A DNA stretch of 64,000 nt from Rhypophila decipiens (taxonomy: Eukaryota > Ascomycota > Sordariomycetes > Sordariales > Naviculisporaceae). Each line of letters begins with the position of its first letter. Within the stretch, counting starts at the first letter, position 1. Shown here piece by piece: positions 12,731 to 21,986 of this stretch. The notes beneath the pieces are model-generated. The model was not told where the DNA came from. It made no database searches and saw nothing but the letters and a program-made list of their open reading frames with translations. Position numbers and translations under genes: made by a program. The DNA lies in assembly GCA_033297075.1 (NCBI GenBank), contig MU858090.1, forward strand, positions 167,493 to 231,492. Direction: 5' to 3'.

Positions 12731-14236
12731 ATGTGTGGACGATACGCTCTCGCGCTGGTAAGTCATCTTGGCGTTTGTCGCACCGTCAAGTCCCGCTCCC
12801 ATCTGGGGCTTCGAAGTTTGGAGGAAAAATAAATAGAACGGGCGTTGAAACGAAAATGAGCTGACATCTCTCGTCCTTAGCGACCCTCCCAGGTCCGCGC
12901 AATGCTCCAAGACGAAAACATGCCCGTGTACGACGCACCCGACGACGACGGTCAAGGGGCTCCCAGGCAGAGCTACAACTTTGCGCCGGGGTACCACGGG
13001 ATCGTCTACCGGGCTGATGTCCCCGACTGGGGCGCTGGTCCTGCGCGAGACGCTCTTGTCGCTGCCGAGCGTGGCACGACCGACAAAAGCCCAAAGGGTA
13101 GCAGCGCTGGAAACAAGACCAAGCATACGGACACAGATGTAACAAAGAAAAGAGACCAACATGACGACACTACGCCGCACTACATCCTCCAATCCATGAA
13201 ATGGGGCCTCATTCCCTTCTGGGCAAAACGAAACCCCGACTACGGCGCCGTGATGAAGACCATCAACTGCCGCGACGATTCCCTTTCCACCACAGGGGGA
13301 ATGTGGTCGACCATGAAAGCTCGCAAGCGCTGTCTCGTCGTTGCGCAGGGGTTTTACGAGTGGCTCAAACCTCACAATAACCCGAAAGAGAAGATTCCGC
13401 ACTACATCAAGCGCAAGGATGGCAAGTTGATGTTGCTTGCTGGGTTATGGGATTGCGTGGTTTATGATCAACCACAACAAAGCTCTCAAAATGCAGAGAA
13501 CGATGAAAAGAACTACACATACACCATCATCACCACCGACTCGAACAAACAACTTAAATTCCTGCATGACAGGATGCCGGTCATCTTTGACCCCGGCAGC
13601 GAAGAAGTCACGACTTGGTTGGACCCAAAGAGACACGAGTGGAGTCCCGAGTTACAATCGTTGCTGAAGCCCTGGTCAGGAGAGTTGGAGGTTTACCCTG
13701 TTAGTAAGGAGGTCGGCAAGGTAGGCAATAACTCGCCGAGTTTCATCATCCCTGTCGCGAGTAAGGAGAACAAGCAGAATATTGCCAATTTCTTTGCTGC
13801 TGGTGCTAAATCCAAGGCGAAGAAAGAGGAGAGTAAAGACGTGGAGGTCAGAACAGAGGTCAAGGACGACGAGGGTCAAGATGAGAAGAAGAGCGAGACA
13901 AAGATGGAATCTGTCGATGAGCTACAAGAGTCTGTTGATGACGGGGGCATGTTTTCACCGTCGCCGACGAAGAAGGGGGTCAAACGGGAGAGGGACGCTT
14001 CGCCGAGGTTAGAATCATCCCAAAAGGGCGGAGTCACGCCCACTCCGAAGAAGATCAAGATGGAGGCTAGTCCAAGTGCTTCACCGTCACTTTCGCAGCA
14101 AGGGAAATCACAGCAGCGACAGACTATCTCTGCCACGAAGAATCCGCAGAGGGCGAGCCCGGCCAAGAAGAAGGCGAAGGGGGCACCGCCGCCGGGAAGT
14201 CAGAAGATCACCAAGTTCTTTGGGAATAGTGCGTGA
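12731..14236 (+). CDS. SRAP-domain abasic-site protein (HMCES/YedK family)
   Basis: Exons 12731-12757 and 12881-14236 encode 460 residues. The first exon is just nine codons, MCGRYALAL; it supplies Cys2, which becomes the N-terminal catalytic cysteine after Met removal and forms a thiazolidine cross-link with abasic sites in single-stranded DNA. The other active-site elements are present: Asn in INCRDDS, Glu in GFYEW, His in HDRMPVIF, with the family block MKWGLIPFW. An insert of about 35 residues separates YNFAPG-type sequence from MKWG. The C-terminal third is disordered, rich in Lys/Ser/Pro, and ends in SQKITKFFG, resembling a PCNA-interacting motif. The family protects replication forks by shielding abasic sites. 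A gene finder that missed the tiny first exon would lose the catalytic cysteine, so the splice at 12757/12881 matters. Family assignment is secure; the PCNA contact is inference. Confidence 0.93.
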
Positions 14237-15368
14237 ACTGATATGAGATGTGACGGGCATCAGCCGATACGACTTTTTGACGACGTTATGATATGATATG
14301 GACAGTTAATGGACATGATGGGATGGGCAGGCGCACGCATTTCAAGGCTAGATACATTTTTGGAGGTCACGATGGCAATGAGTTACGGATAGCTGCCTTG
14401 AGCCGGTGTGTTTATCTCGCGATGATATTGCTTGGTTGGGAGTTTATTCAAGGGTGGTTCATCGAGGTCACAAGATGACTTTTGGTGCTTGTTTGACGAC
14501 ATATTGACCGCCTGGTTTTGGGGTCTCACTGGGATTGTGGGACACGGGCCGCGGGTCGTACTTTGATGTTATCTGGACGGGAAGTGAGTCACGATCTACT
14601 TTCCAATCGGAGGTTTACCACATGGCTTGTGTTTTCATCTGATACCTAACTTGACATCGTCGCCCATTTCCGCAGATTCTCTTGGTCATGGTCCGACCAG
14701 TTCAAGACGTGTTGCAGCGACCTTGATACCCATAAGTTGATATCATTCGGTCACTACCACTCACTTCAACCCCAGCTACAACAGTCAACAGCGCGTATGC
14801 GGCTCCCACAGCGAGCGGGTGTACATGTGCTTCGGATTCGAAAGTGTGGTTGGGCCAGACTCAGACAAGCAAACAATGACTTCACTGCCACCTGTTCTGG
14901 TAACCCTACCGAGCGTCCCTCCCCCATTCCTCATCCAAGTTTGGACTACTTGAGTGTGGAACAGTGACACTGAGTAGGCCAAAAGGGGTCACAGCAGACT
15001 ACTAAACCAGCGGAGCAAGTTTCCCTGGAGCAATCCACCATTAGCGTCAATGTTGGTAAATGTTTTGAGCGAGTTTAATTTATATTGATCTGCTTCCGCT
15101 TTCTCCATTTTCTGGAGACAGGCGGCCCGGTGTGTGTTTCTTATCTTGTCCTTCCCACCAACCCGCGAACCACGTTTCTGGTAACCCGTTTGACCGATCC
15201 TTATTCTCCTTGTTCAGTTCGACCATAACAATCTGGCTACGTCCTTTCGCCCCCTGCTCATCACTTGTTTCGTACCCAAGATGGGATGACGATGATGGCC
15301 CGTCCGCCCCTTCATGCTCCAACCTGAACAACAACCCAGTGAGCCAAGCATCGACTCAGATCAAAGTC
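14237..15368. other. intergenic region
   Basis: About 1.1 kb with no supported gene. Short open stretches (14293-14478, 14737-14967) lack splice support or family resemblance. The sequence from 15132 is open in frame with the next gene but has no ATG before 15369, so it is probably 5' UTR. Confidence 0.45.
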
Positions 15369-16343
15369 ATGGCCTGCATCGACGACTTCGACCACAGCAA
15401 AAAGTTCCTCGTCTTCCTCGCTTGTGCCAACCCAAAAGTCTTTGAGAACTACGTCAAGATCGACCCGTCCTCTTTTTCTTCCAGTCAGACGAGTCCACAC
15501 CCAGGCCAACATTTCTTCCTTCCTCCGTCCCCCGAAAACCTCGGCTTCTATGACTATGGCTACGGAGAATATTACGACGAGATGATGCCGCCCTCGCCCA
15601 CGTCACCTGATCAACGTTATGGAGTCAACTATCCGACCTACGTGTCGTTCACACCACCAACTTCTCGATTCCCGGGCGGCCCGCCCCAGTTGAGAAGATC
15701 ATATCCCCCTCCGAGGCCGCCTCGACCGCCCAGTCCCATGATCGTGGACGCCGCTTACCCTGCTGATCCCTTTACCGGTGATCAGCAAGCCAACAATGCT
15801 CAAGCAGTCAATGGCGAGGGAAAGAATGCTGGTAACGATAACTCGATAGTCAGGGACGTAACACCACCACCGGGGCAACAGACATCATCACCACAAGGAC
15901 AAGCCTCAACGAAAACCAAGGCCAGATCACACGCAAGTAAAAGCCAGAGGTCAAGACCACACAAAGCAGGGACAAAAGGAAGGAACCCCTCCAGCCGCCA
16001 GAACAAAGGGAAAAACGGGTCCTCCGCATGCAAGAAGAAGACACCATCCCGCCTCTCAAAACTATCCCACCGCCGCCGGCATGAAGGAGGAGGAGGAGGA
16101 GACAGGCAGAAATCAATGTCCAACTCATCAGGTAGTTCAGCAAGTCCATCCCAAGCAGCATCAAGCGACTTTTACCTAGTCGACTCGGACGATACAGACA
16201 GTACGTCTTTCCATGGCAGTATGTTCCTGCCCAAGCTTCGAGCGAGGTTACATGCCGCCCTCAGAAAAGTCCATCCGGCAGAAGCAATCAGTTCGGTTGG
16301 GAATCTGAGTCATTACTCTGCGTCTGTTACGGGATTGGTTTGA
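15369..16343 (+). CDS. hypothetical disordered Pro/Ser-rich protein
   Basis: Single exon, 324 residues from the first in-frame ATG (MACIDDFDH). The first 40 residues look folded (FLVFLACANPKVFENYVKI); the rest is mostly low complexity: a proline- and tyrosine-rich segment (about 60-120) with PPRPPRPPSP, a Lys/Arg/Ser-rich basic segment (about 175-250) with several SKSQRSR-like runs and a polyglycine patch, then a short acidic stretch and a more ordered tail with a possible helix near LRARLHAALRKVHP. No catalytic motif, signal peptide or membrane segment is seen. I do not recognise the family. The basic segment could bind nucleic acid or localise to the nucleus, but nothing proves it. Coding is supported by composition and by the long open frame, not by homology. 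Confidence 0.6.
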   Translation: MACIDDFDHSKKFLVFLACANPKVFENYVKIDPSSFSSSQTSPHPGQHFFLPPSPENLGFYDYGYGEYYDEMMPPSPTSPDQRYGVNYPTYVSFTPPTSRFPGGPPQLRRSYPPPRPPRPPSPMIVDAAYPADPFTGDQQANNAQAVNGEGKNAGNDNSIVRDVTPPPGQQTSSPQGQASTKTKARSHASKSQRSRPHKAGTKGRNPSSRQNKGKNGSSACKKKTPSRLSKLSHRRRHEGGGGGDRQKSMSNSSGSSASPSQAASSDFYLVDSDDTDSTSFHGSMFLPKLRARLHAALRKVHPAEAISSVGNLSHYSASVTGLV

Positions 16344-17516
16344 CTTGCTTGAAAGTGGCAAGAAGGACGAAGACCATGTGAGAATGTATATGGCAGGACA
16401 TAGAAAAGGAGATATCATAAGAGAAGAAATGGAGATCTTGGCCTAGCAGACTGATAATCCCCAAGGAGAACAAGTCATCACTAGGTACGTTGGTCGGCGG
16501 ATATGTATCACATAATAATCATGACTACGAGATAAGGGTGGGTTCTCAATTCTCTGTGAAAGAGGCCTGTAGATTCATCTGAGCAGGATTACCGGGAGTG
16601 TTGGAGCCATACACCCGCGTTTCTTTTCAGCAGAGCAGATTGTATACAGATGACCTCTCGTGTTCCTACCAGGATCTAGAGAAACGAACATCAATCACAT
16701 CTCAGATATCACAAATCACCGGCATATACAATACCACATAAAAATTGTCGAGTAGTGCCTCCATATATGGACAAAAAGCAACAGGCAAAAAAGAGAACAC
16801 AAAGAAAAAACATACAGCACCAGGGATTCGCTGGTCGTCACCGACCCAACTACTAGTCTGGCGATTGGGGGCTTATCTATGGGAGAGCGGACGGGATCCC
16901 GAGTTTTCCACCATCTGTGGCCGTATGTGCTATTCTTTTGTGGTAAGAGCATACTTGAGGGGAGTGGTTAGAGAGTTTGGGGCTGCTTCCGGCAGGTGTG
17001 CAGTGGTGGGCGAGGCTGAGCTTCCCACATCCAGACACGCTCAAGACTTTAAAGCTGGGTTATTTGATAAAAAAAGACAGAATAGCTTCAAGGAGGGTTG
17101 GTGTATGGGATGGAGCTGAGACTGCCGAGTCTTGTGTTTTTTGGGTTGTCTTCTTGTTGGGCTGATGGGTATTGAGATAGAGCTTATATACGCCGCCTCG
17201 TCGACTAGTAATGATCTAACAAAACATAGTGCAGTTTTGGATAGGACTCGCAGTTCATTAATTGTTTGTATGGGACCAGGAATGTGATTCTCAACCCGAG
17301 AGGGACCTAATAAACAGGCACAGTGGTTTCATATATAGACACCAGTCTGATTTGACTTTCTCGCTAGTCAAGGTATTCAATATCGCCGGTCAAGGCATTT
17401 CGTATCTTATGTCTACTCTAGCTTTAATATTCCCGTCATAATTAACCATTCCCATAGCTTGAAAGGGGGTCCGCTCAAGCTGCCCGGCGACGAGCCCGCC
17501 ACCATCGTGACCCTGC
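16344..17516. other. intergenic region
   Basis: No supported gene. The open stretches at 16745-17119 show no recognisable protein features. An overlapping minus-strand frame at 17390-17653 could be a further exon of the small gene that follows, but no convincing splice joins them. Confidence 0.4.
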
Positions 17517-17786
17517 TCAATACCACTGCCCTGAACACCGGGTGCACATATCGTCCTGGCAAAACATCTGATGAAATGAGTTCGACATTCCCTGAAAATA
17601 GTTTCGACAACGACGGCAGATTTTGACGAGTCCAACAGTCGCAGCCCCGGCACCGACCATGGACGATCCGAGGATTAGGAGGATCGGTGATGCTGGCGAG
17701 GGAATTGCCGCAAATGGGCTGATAATGGACCCAGCCCCTATCAGGCCTTTGCCGAACTGGTAGAAGACGTTTTGGTCCGACGACAT
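17517..17786 (-). CDS. small hypothetical protein with hydrophobic centre
   Basis: Candidate 89-residue protein starting MSSDQNVF at 17786. It has a glycine/alanine-rich hydrophobic stretch (GLIGAGSIISPF to GSSMVGAGAATVGLV) that may be a membrane hairpin, then a Cys-rich tail with RRCRNYF and DDMCTRC. Upstream, 17789-17843 has the look of an intron (GTAAGT, GCTAAC, TAG), which would sit in the 5' UTR because joining it to the upstream frame breaks the coding frame. The 3' end is uncertain: the other minus frame at 17390-17653 is also open and protein-like, so a spliced second exon is possible. I do not recognise the family. Confidence 0.3.
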   Translation of the reverse strand: MSSDQNVFYQFGKGLIGAGSIISPFAAIPSPASPILLILGSSMVGAGAATVGLVKICRRCRNYFQGMSNSFHQMFCQDDMCTRCSGQWY

Positions 17787-19501
17787 TTCTAGCGGACTGT
17801 TAGCTAGTGCTTCATCGGTTGGAACTTGGCAAACGTGACTTACCAAGTCAATCTTTTTCAAACAAATACTGATATTAACAGGAGGCGATGAGGTGTGAAG
17901 GACCATAGGTTGATGGTAGTGCAATAGTCAAAGTCTCAAAGCTCCTATCCGTGGGAAGAACCGTGCTATTTATCATTCGGCATGGGGACAACACAGACAG
18001 GGGCGATTTAGGTTTGTGCTATCATCCCTTGCAGATAGCACATCCTCAGATTTCCAAATTTACTCCCAGAAGTTCCAGTGGCTGACGCTAAAATGGCGTG
18101 TGCCACGCCTGCCTACACGTGTAGAATAAACCCCTGATTTCAGCACAAATCAGCCCATCGTGTTGAACCTGGGCAGATAAGAAAGCCAAGAACGCCATAT
18201 TCCATTCTAGCCAGACAATGCCCAAGCGAAAGCGGAAAGCAGTGCGGCATGCCCCCAGCGAGACCTGCTTACGAGACCACGAGAAAGGAGTAAAGATTTC
18301 TTATTCTAGCCACCCGAGGCAGATCTCATCTCAAAGTCGTTCCTCCGCAAATCTATACCGCGTACAATGATGCGCCCACTTTTGGGCTTTCGTCGGGCGG
18401 TGGCACATTGGGAAGTGCGCGAAGCAGTTGACGACCCTCCCAGCTCCCGCTCGGGATTTCTGGGTCTCTTCGTCCTTTCGGGAAAGGAGGGACTTATCAT
18501 GCAACAGAGTTTGAGCCTATTAGAATTGGGAGTGGGATACACGTGTATTGGGGCCGGAGCCTGGAGCTGGAGGGGAGTGCAAAAAGGGTTAGGGTTCTCT
18601 AAAAAAAGATACTCAGACAACGGCACTCAGCCCCGAAGGGCTGCAGAAGTCCCCCGTTGTGTGTAAACACGACCCTGAAAGTTCCACTCTCCATGACCAT
18701 ATGTGCTCCTTTAGTGCGGTAATGCGGCACTTGAGGGGGTTGTTGGGAAAACTGGGCCCAGAAAGGGCATTTTCTTTGCATGTCCACAGTCCAATGGACG
18801 AGGCTGAGTTTTCCACACTTAGAACCTGGGCTCTACACCTTGGTTTCTCAACCCAAATTACATCCAAAATACCGTATCAACTCCGTTTAGAGGAAATTAC
18901 CCTAGAGTCATTCTTGGACTAACATTAAACCCACAAACCACGAGGCAGAAGAAAAGTAACTCGGCAGCGAAGGGTTTTTGTATGAGCACCAGGCCAAGAA
19001 TAGCCTTAGGGTGATTTCCTCTAAACTGAGTAGATACGGTAGTTTTGAAGAGGGGAGGACCAGGGCGTGGACCAAGTCATGATAAGCGTTGTTCGTCCCG
19101 TTCGGTTCCTTGGCGTTGTACACCCTGGTCGCCTCCATCTGTCAAGGAACTGGACTGTCTTGCGCTATGAACACATAGTGCAGGGTAGGTAGTCTTTGCA
19201 ACTTTTGCCTGTCTGGCTGAGACTAAGATTTAATTCATTATTAATGATATAGCTAGACCCGGCTGATCAAGGTGGATGGATGATGTTGTCTCAAATCAAG
19301 GCCGCTCTGGTAGCTCACCACTCTGTCGGCTCCTATCTCTGGCTATTCGCCGACCTGATCTACGGTATTTCCTGCCTTTATGGTTCCGGCCCACCCTTAC
19401 GTATCATTCTTTGCTCGAAACAACTTAACCAATAAATCCATCACCGAAATGACCAAGAAAGGCGAGAAATTAGAATGTACAATAGTAAAGACAGCCATCA
19501 C
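17787..19501. other. 1.7-kb intergenic region with inverted repeat
   Basis: No gene is supported on either strand. It holds an AGGGTTAGGGTT telomere-like motif at 18585-18596 and the imperfect inverted repeat described separately at 18870-19041. Confidence 0.5.
18870..19041. repeat. imperfect inverted repeat, 48-bp arms
   Basis: Arm 18870-18917 (begins TACCGTATC, ends ATTCTTGG) pairs with the reverse complement of 18994-19041 (begins CCAAGAAT, ends GATACGGTA). I count 41 of 48 matches; five of the seven differences are transitions. The loop is 76 bases. The transcript could fold into a long hairpin, or this is a small foldback/MITE-like relic. No target-site duplication was found at its outer ends. 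Confidence 0.75.
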
Positions 19502-20521
19502 TCAAAAGCTCATCCAAACACCCCAGAAATATCCAAACGCCATAATGCTCAAGATCGCAAACCACCCCTTGGTAAAGCCATACCACATATTGGCAGGCTT
19601 GTAGTTGATATATCCATCAACAGAAGCCCCACTGGTGTCCGCTTCCGACCCGGTGTCCGAACCAGAACAAGGAGGACATTTACATTCACAGCCACAATCT
19701 GCCCCTCCAAGCCCACTCCCACCCGCATCATGTTGAAGATTCGTCGTTGCGTTGCCACCCTTTCCACCGTCAGAACCTCCCGTTTCCTCAACCAAACCAG
19801 CCAACCTTCCAAAATCTTTACTCCTCGCCGCCGTAAGATTCACCTGAAAATGGCCCATTGCCTCACCTCGCGTGGTATGATCCGTTACCATAGCCTTACT
19901 TCCATCTTCCCCCTTGCCAACATCCGAATGATCCAAAATAGCCATATTCGACAGCGCAAAACTAAACGACGAAATCTCTCCCTTGTCATCAGCGACATCA
20001 CGACTTCCCTTGATGCCAGTGGCAGGCATGCTAAAAGAATTCTTAGCACCCACACACCCGCCACAAACAAAAGTAGCCACAACATGCGACTCATTCGCAA
20101 ACGTGCCCTTCTTGATCTGTGAAAAAGTCAATGGAGCATCTTTATAAAGTCCCACACCACTAGCAGTCTTGGTGGTTGCTATACGCGGCGAATTCAGGAC
20201 ATCCCTCCTCGCAGGCTTCAAGTCCCGCTTCGCTGAAAGAGACGAGGCAGAAGATGCAGGCCAGACCACTATCATAAGCGAACCCACCATCGACTGCCCG
20301 AATACTATGCCGCCCCAGCCACCGCCTTCTTTCAAGGGGGAGATGATCTGGATGATGGCGTCGTTTTCATTGACCATGCTTCTCTTGTCGGGATGATTGA
20401 CCGTCGCAGAGGAGGACCTGGTCGAAAGAGCAGGGAGGGGGAGCACCATCCCAAACTTGAACCCTGAGACATCTTGCATGCCGAGAAAATCAAATCCTGT
20501 AAGGGGGTCTTTGTATTTCAT
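19502..20521 (-). CDS. CDH-type cytochrome (DOMON-like) domain protein, C-terminal membrane anchor (5' end unresolved)
   Basis: The 339 codons from 20521 to the stop at 19502 match the cytochrome domain of cellobiose dehydrogenase: a YKDPLTGFDF start, the GFKFGMVLP strand, GGWGGIVFG, LMIVVWP and a TFVCGGC block corresponding to the paired cysteines of CDH. That domain binds b-type haem through Met and His and passes electrons to lytic polysaccharide monooxygenases; candidate ligands are present but I cannot place them with confidence. After the domain comes a Gly-rich linker with a cysteine cluster (CGCECKCPPC) and one hydrophobic helix (WFAILSIMAFGYFWGVW) ending the protein, so it is probably anchored with the domain outside. 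No flavin dehydrogenase and no b561 domain follow. The frame stays open upstream to 20974 but that part reads poorly; the true start lies in the exon(s) upstream. Confidence 0.6.
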   Translation of the reverse strand: MKYKDPLTGFDFLGMQDVSGFKFGMVLPLPALSTRSSSATVNHPDKRSMVNENDAIIQIISPLKEGGGWGGIVFGQSMVGSLMIVVWPASSASSLSAKRDLKPARRDVLNSPRIATTKTASGVGLYKDAPLTFSQIKKGTFANESHVVATFVCGGCVGAKNSFSMPATGIKGSRDVADDKGEISSFSFALSNMAILDHSDVGKGEDGSKAMVTDHTTRGEAMGHFQVNLTAARSKDFGRLAGLVEETGGSDGGKGGNATTNLQHDAGGSGLGGADCGCECKCPPCSGSDTGSEADTSGASVDGYINYKPANMWYGFTKGWFAILSIMAFGYFWGVWMSF

Positions 20522-20766
20522 GTTTGGGTCTGGGTTGGGTATAGCCGGATCATCTCTCATCTTGTTGACATCGTTTTCGCCCGGGCCGTTTTGTTGTTCT
20601 CGTTTGTGATGGACCGCTTGCATTGGACATGGGAGCTTGGTTTGCATGGCGGGAGCTGCTTGATCGATACCGGCCCTGCTAGCCTCGTCTTTGCTCGCTT
20701 GGCGATTATCTTTGCGACCGGGCCGAAGATGTCGCAAGGTCGCCAGAGGAAGGGGAAGGGGATAGA

Positions 20767-21293
20767 CTAGCTCTGAGTCGGAGTAATCACCGCCGTCGAT
20801 GTGTCTGCCATTTTCACGATGATGTTCTCCTCCTGTCGAGGCATGGCGTTCATCTCCCCGATCGCGAGGCTCGACATCCCGACGGCGATATGGGTTCGCG
20901 TGGGCACGATTTTCAACCCTGGCAGTGCCATCCCAAGCCGGACATGCATGATGATGCTCGGGGGTTATCACCATCTTGCGACGGGTTTGCGTTATTCCCT
21001 GCAGAGACTGCCGAAGAGGAGGAAGTGGCGATAACAGTGACAGTCATCATGACGGTCGCGGTTTCGGTCTCGGTAACAGTAAAAGCGGCCGTGTTCGCGG
21101 TGGTAGCGATAGTTGCGGTTGCAACACCAGGCGCAGGCGCAGTCGTGTTCGCCACCCCAGTCGGAGACGAAGCTTTTGTTTTGGTAGCAACAGGGTGTTG
21201 TGATACCGTGCTATGGCCCACACGACAGGCCGACACAAGAGCAGCTAGGATAGCCGCGCCGAGTCCGCCGACAAAGAAAAAAGAGCGATGCAT
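20767..21293 (-). CDS. signal-peptide Ser/Thr-rich reading frame: 5' exons of the cytochrome gene or a separate small gene
   Basis: From ATG 21293 a hydrophobic leader (FFFVGGLGAAILAALVSA) is followed by a Thr/Ala/Val-rich stretch typical of an O-glycosylated stalk. A 53-bp GT-AG intron (20919-20971) joins exon 20972-21293 to exon 20767-20918 in frame, giving 157 residues ending TPTQS and a stop at 20767. The second exon has strongly GC-ending codons. It is either a separate secreted protein or the start of the cytochrome gene if a further intron removes the stop; I could not find a convincing junction. The downstream domain needs a signal peptide, which favours one gene. Confidence 0.4.
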
Positions 21294-21986
21294 ATTTGAC
21301 GTCGTGATATACATTCACTAACAATATAGAAGAAAGCCGAAGTAAAATAGGAGGTCTGTTTTTATAAACAAAGCAAAAAAGTCCAAAGAATTGCAAAATT
21401 GTGATTGCCAAAGGGAAGGTCTATCTGGACGTGCGTGTCCAGAAACATGGCCGAGTTCAGTTGTAAACACTCGCATGACAAAAAGACACTCATTGCAGCC
21501 ACAATACGCCGACGACTGCCACTGTCATAGACTCAATATTGCACGCCGATGAAATATAAACCAACATCAGTATGACAAGACCGTCGACTCCAATCACCAT
21601 AGAAGTAGCCAGACTAGATGGGTCACCCGGGAACTGGATGGTAAGATGTGGGATGAAATCATGACCTGGCCATCGGATGAGAGGTCACTATATATACCTT
21701 GAAATTAATCATGACATGCCTTTCATGAATTTGCAGACACCATATATAATACTGCCCATATAAGAAATAGTGTGTTCAATTAATCGCGAGAGACCTATGA
21801 AGATATGCATCGTTGCGCCCCGAATGCCGTTAATGTGTCAAGTTCGAAATATCCCACTCCACCTCATAATTCTATACTACGCCGAACCGGTGTTCCAAAC
21901 CCTCAGAACCGTGACCCGTTCGAAAGCCTCCTCCACCTGACTGATCAAAACCAATAATGCCCTCACTACTCATTCTGAAAAATGGC
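21294..21986. other. intergenic region
   Basis: No gene is seen. It lies between the 5' end of the minus-strand cytochrome region and the 3' end of the minus-strand OPT gene, so it should hold the promoter of the former and the terminator of the latter. Confidence 0.5.

Noticed and set aside
17390..17653. Second minus-strand frame as a clean second exon of the small 17.5-kb gene
   Set aside because: Protein-like but no GT-AG pair joins it in frame to the upstream part; left as a possibility only.
19475..20122. Plus-strand open frame of 215 codons
   Set aside because: Shadow of the cytochrome-domain gene on the other strand; Arg/Thr-rich composition and no splice support.
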